Source: Spirosoma montaniterrae (GTDB taxonomy: Bacteria > Bacteroidota > Bacteroidia > Cytophagales > Spirosomataceae). From it: DNA of 64,000 nt. The DNA is taken from positions 248,001 through 312,000 of the forward strand of contig NZ_CP014263.1 of NCBI RefSeq assembly GCF_001988955.1, written 5' to 3'. This document shows positions 26,984 to 34,740 of the stretch, piece by piece (the stretch's first letter is position 1; each line of letters opens with the position of its first letter). The translations under genes were made by a program, and so were the position numbers. The notes beneath the pieces are model-generated. The model saw only the letters and a program-made list of their open reading frames with translations. It was not told the DNA's origin and did not search any database.

Positions 26984-28468
26984 ATGAACTTCAAACATAA
27001 ATTTCTCTCCATCAGCCTGTTTACGGGCTTAGGATTAATGGCGGGGTGCAGCGATTTCGGGGATATGAACGTGAACCCCAACGCGGCCACAACGCCCGTA
27101 ACGTCGGCTCTGCTAACGGCGGCTATGACGGGCATTCCGCCGACGACACCCACAGGGGCACTGCTCGAAGGCATTGCCGGGCGGCTGACCGCGCTGGCCG
27201 TCGAACCGCGTTTGTTCGTACAATACTGGTCGGAAAGCCAATACCCCGAAAATTCGCAGTATGCCACGACGTTTGCCGACTGGAACCGGTATTATGCCGT
27301 AACACTCCAGGACCTGCAAACGATTATCGACTACAACACCAACGCCGATACGAAAACCTATGTGGCCCAGTTCGGCTCGAACAACAATCAGTTGGCCGTT
27401 GCCCGTATCTTGAAAGCGTACCTGTTCTCGGTTGTGACCGACCGCTGGGGCGACGTGCCGTATGTCAACGCACTGAAGCAAACCACCGCCGTGCCGTATG
27501 ACCCGCAGCAGGCTATTTACGCCGATTTGTTCAAGGAGTTGCGGGAAGCGAGTGCGCAGTTCGACAATGGACGGGCATTTCAGGGCGACATTCTGTTTAA
27601 TGGCAATCAGGCCCGCTGGAAAAAATTCGCCAATTCGCTCCGCATGATTCTGGCGATGCGCCTGACCAAAGTTGACCCTGCCACGGCCCGCACCGAATTT
27701 CTGGCCGCTTACAATGATGCGGCTGGCTATATCAGTACCAATGCCGACAACGCGACCATTCAGTTTACCGACGTAAATCAGTTTCGCAACCCCGACAACG
27801 CTCTGTTCGACGGGCGTAGCGATTACGGCGTGAGCGACGTGCTGGTAAACAAGCTGAAAGCTTTGAGCGACCCGCGCCTGCCCGCCTACGCTGCCCCAAC
27901 CGACAACGGCGATTATCTGGGCTTGCCTTACGGCCTGACCCGCGAACTGCTCATTGCCTACACGAACGACAACGAGTTCTCGCTGCCGAGTGCGAAAGTG
28001 CTGGCGAAAACGCAGCCGGGCTATATCATTACGGCGGCTCAGATGCTGCTGGCAAAGGCCGAAGCTGCGGCCCGTGGCTGGATTTCGGCAGATGCCCGCA
28101 CCGCCTACAATGATGCTATTCGGGCATCGTGGGAGCAGTGGGGCGTATTCGATGCTACGAAATATGCCGCCTACATTGCCAGCCCTGCCGTGCTTCCAAC
28201 CACGGGCGACATTCTGGCGAAAATTGGCGATCAGCGGTGGCTGGCTCTGTACCCAAATGGGCAGGAAGCCTGGTCAGAATGGCGTCGGACGGGCTTCCCC
28301 GATCTGAAACCAACGCCCTATGCCGTTAACGAAAGCAAGCAGATTCCGCGTCGGTATGCTTACCCGAACAGCGAACCCACGCTCAACGCGGCTGCTTACA
28401 CCGAAGCGGTGGGCCGGTTGCAAAATGGTGATAAAACCAATGCCCGTGTGTGGTGGGATAAGCCTTAA
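26984..28468 (+). CDS. SusD/RagB-like nutrient-binding lipoprotein (SusD-like_2 type)
   Basis: 494 aa from MNFKHKFLSISLFTG; this start gives a clean lipoprotein signal with lipobox LMAGC. Conserved features of the SusD-like_2 branch are DMNVNPNAAT near the N-terminus, YWSESQYPE, RILKAYLFSVVTDRWGDVPYVNA, ANSLRMILAMRL and the C-terminal GQEAWSEWRRTGFPDL and IPRRYAYPNSEPTLN. Partner of the SusC gene upstream. Confidence 0.95.
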   Translation: MNFKHKFLSISLFTGLGLMAGCSDFGDMNVNPNAATTPVTSALLTAAMTGIPPTTPTGALLEGIAGRLTALAVEPRLFVQYWSESQYPENSQYATTFADWNRYYAVTLQDLQTIIDYNTNADTKTYVAQFGSNNNQLAVARILKAYLFSVVTDRWGDVPYVNALKQTTAVPYDPQQAIYADLFKELREASAQFDNGRAFQGDILFNGNQARWKKFANSLRMILAMRLTKVDPATARTEFLAAYNDAAGYISTNADNATIQFTDVNQFRNPDNALFDGRSDYGVSDVLVNKLKALSDPRLPAYAAPTDNGDYLGLPYGLTRELLIAYTNDNEFSLPSAKVLAKTQPGYIITAAQMLLAKAEAAARGWISADARTAYNDAIRASWEQWGVFDATKYAAYIASPAVLPTTGDILAKIGDQRWLALYPNGQEAWSEWRRTGFPDLKPTPYAVNESKQIPRRYAYPNSEPTLNAAAYTEAVGRLQNGDKTNARVWWDKP

Positions 28469-28490
28469 ATTGACGCAGGTGTAAAAACGA

Positions 28491-28524
28491 AAAAGCAGGT
28501 CGACAATGTTGACCTGCTTTTTAT
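28491..28524 (+). terminator. Rho-independent terminator after the second SusC/SusD operon
   Basis: Perfect stem aaaagcaggtc / gacctgctttt around the loop gacaatgtt, then a T-rich run (tttttatatt). It starts 22 bases after the SusD stop. The following 290 bases to the next gene hold nothing I can identify. Confidence 0.9.
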
Positions 28525-28815
28525 ATTACGCTTTATCCAACTATTAAAGACTATATCGAACGGCTCTGGAGATACAGAGAGACCGGTGAATGACTTTTCA
28601 AAATCAGACAATAAATTCGTATTACTGCCCAGATGTTTCTACAAATGTAAAGGCTTTATAAAGCTTTTAAGGTATCGCTCGTAGAATCGTATACTATTCG
28701 GTATGAATATTAATTTTTCGGTAGGTGAACAATACATTTTTCTGTCAGGCGGCTACTAAAGACCCTTAAACTTTTTCGTTCATAGGGAGTTATTTCTTGT
28801 AAACAACTCAACGAT

Positions 28816-29334
28816 ATGAACGACGAAAAGCATGTAGAACGCGACGATGCACAGATTATTGGCCGCACAGAAGGTCCTTTCGGCACCGATGATGCCGACG
28901 CCGATGTGTCTCAAACTGATAATAAAAACCGGGATTCGCTCGAAGACTCGGCCAATGGATTAGATAGCCTTCAGGTTCGGGGTGGGCAGGATGGTCGCAA
29001 CAACCGTGGTATTGGCAGCACCGATATGGATAGCAAAAACGGTGTGTTGCGCATGGGCGATCAGGATAACAGCACGATGGAAGTGACCGAGCAGGCCAAA
29101 GAAAGCATTGCCGGAAGTGCTACTACCAATACAAGTACCGTAGACGTAACAACCGCTGGTCCCGACGATTACGCATCTGCCAATCAGGTGGGTGTTCCGA
29201 ACGCGCAGCAAGCCGCCAAAGCGGAGGACGACGAAAACGATGCTGACTCCGATGATCGTGACAGTGTGCAGGAAGACCGCGAAGAAGACGTAGCCGAAAC
29301 CGGCACCGATTTGAACAATCAACCGACGTATTGA
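28816..29334 (+). CDS. Acidic, disordered hypothetical protein
   Basis: 172 aa with no Cys or Trp, very rich in Asp, Asn, Glu, Ser, Thr and Gln, with no hydrophobic core and no signal peptide. The C-terminal third is almost wholly acidic (AEDDENDADSDDRDSVQEDR). I do not recognise a family. It has a normal ATG start and is followed by a similar acidic protein at 29422, so the two may be related or work together, perhaps as stress or hydration proteins (inference). Confidence 0.7.
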   Translation: MNDEKHVERDDAQIIGRTEGPFGTDDADADVSQTDNKNRDSLEDSANGLDSLQVRGGQDGRNNRGIGSTDMDSKNGVLRMGDQDNSTMEVTEQAKESIAGSATTNTSTVDVTTAGPDDYASANQVGVPNAQQAAKAEDDENDADSDDRDSVQEDREEDVAETGTDLNNQPTY

Positions 29335-29340
29335 GTAATG

Positions 29341-29392
29341 AAAAGTGAAAAATGAAAAGTTATCGACCACCAACTTTTCATTTTTCACTTTT
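29341..29392 (+). repeat. Perfect inverted repeat between the two acidic-protein genes
   Basis: 21-base arms at 29341-29361 (aaaagtgaaaaatgaaaagtt) and 29372-29392 with a 10-base loop. The right arm is followed by another attttcacttttta stretch. AT-rich and ending in T-runs, so it may terminate or attenuate transcription between the genes. Confidence 0.85.
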
Positions 29393-29421
29393 CATTTTTC
29401 ACTTTTTAAAAATGCAACGTT

Positions 29422-29835
29422 ATGAGTCTTAGCAGCAAAATGCGTAAAGAAAGCACTGAGTCGAATGCGGCTCAGGCTATGCACAGCCCAATGGGTTTGC
29501 ACCCGGAACAGGGCCTTGCCCAACTGAACGACAAAGGGTTAGAGAATGAGTTGCCCTCACGCGTAGCCGGTAGCAGTGATACCGATGTACCGGGCGACGT
29601 AGCGCAGAACAAAATTCTGGCTAATGAGTCAGGTACTGGTGAGCAATCTGTATTGCCCGCCGATGCCGAAGACGCATCGACCGACGAAGACAATCCGATG
29701 ACTGCCTATCAGCAACCCAACACGCTTTCGACCGACGACGTAGTTGCCGATGCCGACTGGAATCGTAGCACAACGGAAGGAGGCATTCCGGCTACCCGCG
29801 CCAACGAACCTGACCGCACGTTAGGTAATTCATAA
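29422..29835 (+). CDS. Acidic, disordered hypothetical protein
   Basis: 137 aa, no Cys, one Trp, rich in Glu, Asp, Asn, Thr, Ser and Pro. Segments such as GEQSVLPADAEDASTDEDNP and TYQ-like tails are low complexity, and no domain is recognised. Its composition is close to that of the protein at 28816, separated by an inverted repeat. It ends 53 bases before the convergent meaB gene, with a shared hairpin in between. Confidence 0.7.
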   Translation: MSLSSKMRKESTESNAAQAMHSPMGLHPEQGLAQLNDKGLENELPSRVAGSSDTDVPGDVAQNKILANESGTGEQSVLPADAEDASTDEDNPMTAYQQPNTLSTDDVVADADWNRSTTEGGIPATRANEPDRTLGNS

Positions 29836-29843
29836 TCGTTCGG

Positions 29844-29895
29844 TTCCGTAAGCGGCTGAATTAATTCCGGGACGCGCAATCAGCCGCTTACGGAA
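29844..29895 (+). terminator. Hairpin between convergent genes, probable bidirectional terminator
   Basis: Perfect 16-base arms ttccgtaagcggctga at 29844-29859 and its complement at 29880-29895. The distal arm covers the stop region of meaB on the other strand. There is no long T-run, so termination is inferred from position between convergent genes. Confidence 0.6.
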
Positions 29896-30871
29896 CGATT
29901 GCAGTGAACAGCGTATCGACCGCCTGACTTGGCAACATTGTACCGTTTTTAATTTGCTCTTCCAGAGCAGTCAGACGGTCGGCGATGCCGGGTCGGGCAT
30001 AAAAATTTTGACTCAGGCGTTGTTGTAACAGGCCTTTAAACCAGCTAAGTTGTTGCTGTTGACGTCGTTGAGTACGATGGCCGTTTTGTGCGGTCAGCGT
30101 TTGATGTTCCTGAATGGTTTGCCATACGTCAGCCACGCCCATGCCAGTTAGAGCCGAACCCGTCAGCACGGGCGGAAACCAGCCCGTATCGGTGGGCGGA
30201 AACAGGTGTAGCGCGTTCTGGTACTCAACGCGGGCGCGATCGGCATTGGCGACATTATCGCCGTCGGCTTTGGTGATACAAAGCGCATCGGCCAGTTCCA
30301 TGATACCGCGTTTCATACCCTGCAACTCGTCGCCCGCACCGGCCAGCATTAGTAGCAGAAAAAAATCGACCATACCGTGTACGACCGTCTCTGACTGCCC
30401 CACACCAACGGTTTCAACCAGAATCACATCGAACCCGGCGGCTTCGCAAAGAAGCATGGTTTCGCGCGTTCGATGTGCCACTCCCCCCAGTGCGCCACTT
30501 GCCGGACTGGGCCGGATGTAGGCGTTCGGATTGGTAGACAGCGTTTCCATCCGCGTCTTATCGCCCAGTAAACTCCCGCCCGACCGTTGGCTACTGGGGT
30601 CAACCGCCAGTACCGCCAACCGATGCCCCACGTTGGTCAGGTAAGTGCCGAACGCTTCAATGAACGTGCTTTTTCCCACGCCGGGCACACCCGTAATACC
30701 TACGCGCACCGACCCGCCCGTATGCGGCAGCACACCCTCCAGCACCTGTTGCGCCAGAGCCTGATCGTCGGGTCGGCTGCTTTCCACAAGTGTAATAGCC
30801 CGGCTCAAAATCAGCCGGTCGCCGGTCAGGATACCGTTGATATAGTAGTCGGGTGAAAAACGTTGTCGCAT
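29888..30871 (-). CDS. meaB: Methylmalonyl-CoA mutase-associated GTPase
   Basis: About 327 aa from MRQRFSPDYYINGILTGDR; three codons further upstream is only a TTG. A G3E-type GTPase with P-loop GITGVPGVGKSTFIE at about 60, AVDPSSQRSGGSLLGDKTRM, VETVGVGQSE and KAD (from TKADGDN) for guanine binding. It protects and reloads the B12-dependent methylmalonyl-CoA mutase. The mutase subunits are not in this window. Confidence 0.95.
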   Translation of the reverse strand: MRQRFSPDYYINGILTGDRLILSRAITLVESSRPDDQALAQQVLEGVLPHTGGSVRVGITGVPGVGKSTFIEAFGTYLTNVGHRLAVLAVDPSSQRSGGSLLGDKTRMETLSTNPNAYIRPSPASGALGGVAHRTRETMLLCEAAGFDVILVETVGVGQSETVVHGMVDFFLLLMLAGAGDELQGMKRGIMELADALCITKADGDNVANADRARVEYQNALHLFPPTDTGWFPPVLTGSALTGMGVADVWQTIQEHQTLTAQNGHRTQRRQQQQLSWFKGLLQQRLSQNFYARPGIADRLTALEEQIKNGTMLPSQAVDTLFTAIVP

Positions 30872-30887
30872 CGGCTGCAAAATACGT

Positions 30888-30911
30888 AGAGACGCAAGAT
30901 TTTGCGTCTCT
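30888..30911 (+). repeat. REP-like palindrome, outlying copy
   Basis: agagacgcaag/attttgcgtctct hairpin, one mismatch from the copies next to the transposase gene at 31171. It lies 16 bases upstream of meaB. Further degenerate gcgtctc words follow up to 31000. Confidence 0.8.
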
Positions 30912-31034
30912 GGGGTAGGAATTGTGTCTCAGGTATAAAAATCGCGTCTCAGCCGTAGAAGTTCGGCGCGGTTACTTGGCATGCCGCAAGATTTTTGCAT
31001 CTCAGGTGTGAATTTGGCTGGCTAATTACGTCTA

Positions 31035-31146
31035 ACGGCTGACGCGAGGGGGCTGACGCAGAAATGGCTGACGCGTTATGGCTGGCGCGAGAGGAGACGC
31101 AAAAAAGGCTGGCGCGAGAGGAGACGCAAAATCTTGCGTCTCTACG
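31035..31146 (+). repeat. Left inverted flank of the RAYT gene
   Basis: 112 bases made of repeated ggctgacgcg / ggctggcgcgagaggagacgc words and ending in the palindrome gagacgcaaaatcttgcgtctc. The same block in inverted orientation occurs at 31718-31829 on the other side of the transposase gene. Its end is 24 bases before the start codon. Confidence 0.92.
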
Positions 31147-31170
31147 ATTGTATGACAAAACCACCGTATT

Positions 31171-31710
31171 ATGAAAATAACGCACTACCGAGACAAATAC
31201 CGGATTGATTCGGCGCGATTGGCCGATTATGATTACGGCTCAAACGGGATGTATTTTATCACAATCTGCACTAAAAATCGCATTCCATATTTCGGGTCGA
31301 TTGAAGAAACAGATGGGGAGTTTGCGCTACAACCCACATTGCTCGGACAGCAGGCCATTGCGTGTTGGTTAGCCATCCCTGACCATTTCCCATTTGTCGC
31401 GCTGGATGGTTTCCAGATAATGCCGAATCATATGCACGGATTGCTTTGTATAAATAAACCCGGTTACGAGGAGTGGCATCCGAACGTTTTTGGCCCCCAA
31501 AGCCGAAATCTGGCATCAATCCTGCGCGGCTATAAAGTTGGTGTAACGCGGTTCGCTATAGAAAACCAGCTCGAATTTGGCTGGCAACCCCGGTATTATG
31601 ACCGGGTAGTTCGCAATGAGGACGAACTAAATCGAATTCGCTGGTACATTCAGCAAAACCCCGCCAATTGGGCCAACGATGCCGAAAACGCGGAAGGGCA
31701 ATATATGTGA
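31171..31710 (+). CDS. REP-associated tyrosine transposase (RAYT, IS200-like Y1 family)
   Basis: 179 aa. The Y1 transposase fold shows YFITICTKNRIPYFG near residue 28, the HUH metal site as MPNHMHGLL (His87 and His89) and a probable catalytic Tyr159 in IRWYIQQNPANW. These are RAYT features; it acts as a DNA single-strand nuclease on REP palindromes. It is bracketed by 112-base inverted flanks full of its likely REP targets, with extra copies further out, so this is a complete REP/RAYT unit. The final residues EGQYM lead directly into the right flank. Confidence 0.93.
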   Translation: MKITHYRDKYRIDSARLADYDYGSNGMYFITICTKNRIPYFGSIEETDGEFALQPTLLGQQAIACWLAIPDHFPFVALDGFQIMPNHMHGLLCINKPGYEEWHPNVFGPQSRNLASILRGYKVGVTRFAIENQLEFGWQPRYYDRVVRNEDELNRIRWYIQQNPANWANDAENAEGQYM

Positions 31711-31717
31711 ACCCACA

Positions 31718-31829
31718 CGTAGAGACGCAAAATCTTGCGTCTCTTCTCGCGTCAGCCTTTTTTGCGTCTCTTCTCGCGCCAGCCATAACGCGTCAGCCGT
31801 TTCTGCGTTAGCCCCCTCGTGTCAGCCGT
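31718..31829 (+). repeat. Right inverted flank of the RAYT gene
   Basis: Begins 7 bases after the transposase stop with cgtagagacgcaaaatcttg and continues as the reverse complement of 31035-31146, with a few differences (for example ctcgcgtcagcc against ctcgcgccagcc). Confidence 0.92.
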
Positions 31830-31918
31830 TTCTACGTCTCTCCCTGCGTCGGTCTATTGAGTTGCACTCCGTTGATTTTCAGATTGGAAATACACGTATG
31901 AAATGGCTGGCGCATGAG

Positions 31919-31940
31919 GAGACGCAAAATCTTGCGTCTC
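31919..31940 (+). repeat. REP-like palindrome, extra copy
   Basis: Exact 22-base gagacgcaaaa/tcttgcgtctc palindrome preceded by ggctggcgcatgag, like the flanks of the RAYT gene. It lies 55 bases upstream of the DUF4007 remnant. Confidence 0.88.
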
Positions 31941-31995
31941 TACGCGAGGGAAACGCCCCAAAACTGCGTAGATTTGGGTAAAAAACTATTTCCTA

Positions 31996-32079
31996 ATGCT
32001 CGCTTTTGAACCCCGTAAACTGTCTTTTTCCGGCCACGAATCGTTCCAGTGCCGTAGTTTGTGGCTGAAGAAAGGCTAA
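31996..32079 (+). pseudogene. DUF4007-like N-terminal remnant
   Basis: 27 codons from an ATG to TAA. The residues LSFSGHESFQCRSLWLKKG match the start of DUF4007 proteins, which normally continue for about 300 residues. The frame stops right after KKG, and the HNH gene starts 1 base later. DUF4007 genes are known from DNA phosphorothioation and other defence neighbourhoods. The rest of the gene seems deleted; a short leader peptide coupling translation of the HNH gene is an alternative. Confidence 0.5.
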
Positions 32080-32080
32080 G

Positions 32081-33178
32081 ATGATGCAACTCCCGGAAAG
32101 CGACGGTTTAGATGTTGGGAGATTATCATCTGTTTTCTCTGATACAACCAATTCTTATAAATTCTACTGGCTACTGGCTATTCTTGACAGCCTGCGTGAA
32201 ACCGGCCAAACGCGGTTCTCAATGAGGGATTTATCCTTACGGATGGTTGCTAATGTCTGGTATCCGCTCGATTATTTCAAACTGTCATTTGGTAAACAGG
32301 ATGGTTTCAAGCCCATTGCTGACTTTGTTTCTGAACGTATTACTGTCGACAACGGCCCCACGGCTCCTCATCTGTTCGACCAATTGAATACCCGTTTATC
32401 ACCAGTTGACGCTGAACAACTTCACCGGAAAGTAAGCGCGTTGTTGCGGTGGGTTCCATACCGGTTTGTCCGGCCTTTTTTTGCTCAGGAGACACGCGGT
32501 TTGCCCGACGACCAGGTAAACAAGCGCATTGTGGAACTGGCTGGTCAAACCACCAAAGTACCCTATCGTTTCGTGGGTAGCGACATTGAACTGAATAATA
32601 ATTGGGTTGTGTATTTGCAACAGCATCAGGCTATTCTACGCGGCTTTACGCTCTGGCATCTGGTGCGTTTTCTGCAAAAAAATAACCCCAACGTTATTGG
32701 CCTGACCGAAAAATTAGAGAAACCGGGCGTCCGGGTGCTGAACACAGCCAACACGTTCTGGAAAGAATACCTGAAAGCAAACCCAGCTTTGACCTGCGTT
32801 TACTCCGGCCAAACGATCACAACGGCTAATCTAAGTTTAGACCATTTTCTGCCGTGGTCGTTTGTGGCGCACGACCAGCTTTGGAACATTATTCCGACAC
32901 CAAGAGCAGTTAACTCAGCCAAAAATGACTGGTTGCCTTCCGTCGATTTGTACTTTCATGCCTACACTCAGCAGCAGTTTGCAGGCTTCCAGTTTCATGC
33001 TCAAAACGGCCATGATAAGTTGTTAGAGGACTATTCCTTGCTTTTCGGGCAGAGTCTGAGAAGTATTCAGCAACAACCGTTTACATGGTTTCTTGAACGG
33101 CTGGAACGTGCTGTTTTACCACAACTCCAGACCGCCCAGAATTTAGGGTTTTCTTATCCATTCATTTATAAATCTTGA
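32081..33178 (+). CDS. HNH endonuclease-domain protein, probable defence or restriction nuclease
   Basis: 365 aa. The N-terminal 230 residues form a helical domain with a conserved opening (TTNSYKFYWLLAILDSL) found in a Bacteroidota HNH family. The nuclease site is near 239-290: CVYSGQ, LSLDHFLPWSF (catalytic His) and NIIPTPRAVNSAKNDWLP (Asn and second His/Asn sites). Its stop overlaps the methyltransferase-HIT start by 4 bases. A nuclease coupled to a methyltransferase suggests self/non-self DNA discrimination, but this is inference. It follows a mobile RAYT element and a DUF4007 remnant. Confidence 0.8.
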   Translation: MMQLPESDGLDVGRLSSVFSDTTNSYKFYWLLAILDSLRETGQTRFSMRDLSLRMVANVWYPLDYFKLSFGKQDGFKPIADFVSERITVDNGPTAPHLFDQLNTRLSPVDAEQLHRKVSALLRWVPYRFVRPFFAQETRGLPDDQVNKRIVELAGQTTKVPYRFVGSDIELNNNWVVYLQQHQAILRGFTLWHLVRFLQKNNPNVIGLTEKLEKPGVRVLNTANTFWKEYLKANPALTCVYSGQTITTANLSLDHFLPWSFVAHDQLWNIIPTPRAVNSAKNDWLPSVDLYFHAYTQQQFAGFQFHAQNGHDKLLEDYSLLFGQSLRSIQQQPFTWFLERLERAVLPQLQTAQNLGFSYPFIYKS

Positions 33179-34011
33179 ACCCACAAAACCCCTACAGCTA
33201 CCTCACGGCCAAGCAACGCGATACGCCTTCCTTGCCTATCCGAATGCTTCACGAGCGTAAGCTCCTGAGTGGGCGCATACTTGACTACGGATGTGGATTC
33301 GGTCAGGACGTGCGTTTTCTGCAAGCCAAAGGCTACGAAACTCACGGCTACGACCCGCATTATTTCCCGGAACTGCCTGCCCAATCGTTCGACACCATTG
33401 TTTGTTTCTATGTTCTCAACGTCTTGTTCCCAGATGAGCAGACGGATGTGCTGATGAACGTTTCGCGTCTGCTCAAACCCACAGGCCGGGCTTACTTCGC
33501 CGTTCGGCGCGATATTACCCGCGATGGTTTCCGAACGCACCAGCTATACGGCAAGCCGGTTTACCAGTGCAATGTGCAATTGCCGTTTACGTCTATTTAC
33601 CGAAACGAAAACACAGAATTTTATCAGTATCAGCACATTAACCAACTCGCTGCCGAGACGAGCAAATGCCCGTTTTGCTCACCCAAATCCAGGCTGAAAT
33701 TACTGACTGAAACAAGCCTGACATATGTCGTACTGGATAGCTACCCCGTCAGCAAAGGTCACGCACTTATCACACCCAAAAGGCACGTTGCCAACTTCTT
33801 CGATTTACCGTTGTCGGAACAAAACGAGTGCTGGCAGGTGGTCAATAAAGTGCAGGAAATTTTACAGGAACGGTTCGCGCCGGACGGCTTCAACGTCGGG
33901 CTGAACATCGGCGTTGCTGCGGGGCAGAAATTTCCCCACGCGAGCATTCACGTGATTCCACGTTACACGACGATTCCGGGGGGCGGGATTCGGAACGTGG
34001 TGAGGAAATAA
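33175..34011 (+). CDS. Bifunctional class I SAM-dependent methyltransferase / HIT-family protein
   Basis: 278 aa with a TTG start overlapping the HNH stop (TTGA). Residues about 30-125 are a Rossmann methyltransferase (RILDYGCGFGQDVRFL, then DTIVCFYVLNVLFPDEQ). Residues about 165-278 are a HIT domain with CPFCSP, LDSYPVSKGHALITPKRHV and a final HASIHVIPRY followed by PGGGIRNVV. In the HIT triad HxHxH the middle, nucleophilic His is replaced by Ser (HASIH), so normal nucleotide hydrolase chemistry may be lost. Coupled with the HNH nuclease gene. Confidence 0.88.
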   Translation: MNPQNPYSYLTAKQRDTPSLPIRMLHERKLLSGRILDYGCGFGQDVRFLQAKGYETHGYDPHYFPELPAQSFDTIVCFYVLNVLFPDEQTDVLMNVSRLLKPTGRAYFAVRRDITRDGFRTHQLYGKPVYQCNVQLPFTSIYRNENTEFYQYQHINQLAAETSKCPFCSPKSRLKLLTETSLTYVVLDSYPVSKGHALITPKRHVANFFDLPLSEQNECWQVVNKVQEILQERFAPDGFNVGLNIGVAAGQKFPHASIHVIPRYTTIPGGGIRNVVRK

Positions 34012-34050
34012 CTCTGCAGCATTTCCCGGATAATAGCGCAGCGGCCTAAA

Positions 34051-34101
34051 TCCCGTTTAATCTTGCAAATCCTGGCTAATCCTGGTTCAGATGGTTCAAA
34101 G
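34051..34101 (+). repeat. CAGGATTAG-family repeat, half copy
   Basis: gtttaatcttgcaaatcctg followed by gctaatcctggttcagatgg, the same words as in the full palindromes at 43776-43903 and 60559-60698. It overlaps the last codon and stop of ispD. Confidence 0.8.
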
Positions 34102-34740
34102 ATCCTCAGGCGTCGTAATTTTGATGTTTTCGTAACTGCCCTCGATGAGCGTGATGGGGAAACCGGCGTGTTCCAGTACGCTGGCGCAGTCGGTGAAGTG
34201 GGGCTGCTCGTCGGCTTGGAAGGCTTGCCGAAACCAGTCGAGCCGGAACGTTTGGGGCGTTTGCACGAGCCGCACCATAGCCCGGTCAATGGCCTGACTG
34301 GTGTTGTCGGGATTGAGAATGCGCACCGAATCTTTGGCCGATACACACGTCACCGCCGAACCAACGCGGGCGGCTGTCTCGAAACTATGCAGAATAATAT
34401 CGGGCGAAACATAAGGCCGAACCCCATCGTGAACAGCCACTAATTCGGCATCGGCGGGAATGGCACTCAACCCGTTACGAACCGACTGAAACCGCGACGC
34501 ACCCCCATCGACGGTCTGGATAGGCGCAAAAAAATGGTGCTGCTCACACAGCGACGTCCAGATGGAACGGTCGCGGGCGGGCAGCACCAGGATGATGTTC
34601 TCGGGGGGCAGAACGGCCAGAAACCGTTCGAGGGTATGTTGCAGAATGGGCTTACCGCGCAGCAGTAGGAACTGCTTCGGCACGTCGGCTTTCATCCTGC
34701 TTCCGCTTCCCCCGGCTACAATAATGGCAAAATTTTTCAC
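34096..34740 (-). CDS. ispD: 2-C-methyl-D-erythritol 4-phosphate cytidylyltransferase
   Basis: 214 aa with a GTG start that shares one base with the queA stop (TAGTG). The nucleotidyltransferase signature IIVAGGSGSRM is at residues 6-16, then PKQFLLLRGKPILQHTLERF, VAVHDGVRPYVS and the C-terminal SYENIKITTPEDL. Makes CDP-ME in the MEP isoprenoid pathway. Its last bases lie in a dispersed repeat that supplies the stop codon. Confidence 0.96.
   Translation of the reverse strand: MKNFAIIVAGGSGSRMKADVPKQFLLLRGKPILQHTLERFLAVLPPENIILVLPARDRSIWTSLCEQHHFFAPIQTVDGGASRFQSVRNGLSAIPADAELVAVHDGVRPYVSPDIILHSFETAARVGSAVTCVSAKDSVRILNPDNTSQAIDRAMVRLVQTPQTFRLDWFRQAFQADEQPHFTDCASVLEHAGFPITLIEGSYENIKITTPEDL

Noticed and set aside
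30888..31940. CRISPR-like array from the repeated gagacgc words
   Set aside because: Spacing is irregular, units are palindromic and partly inverted, and no cas genes are near. The RAYT gene in the middle explains them as REP elements.
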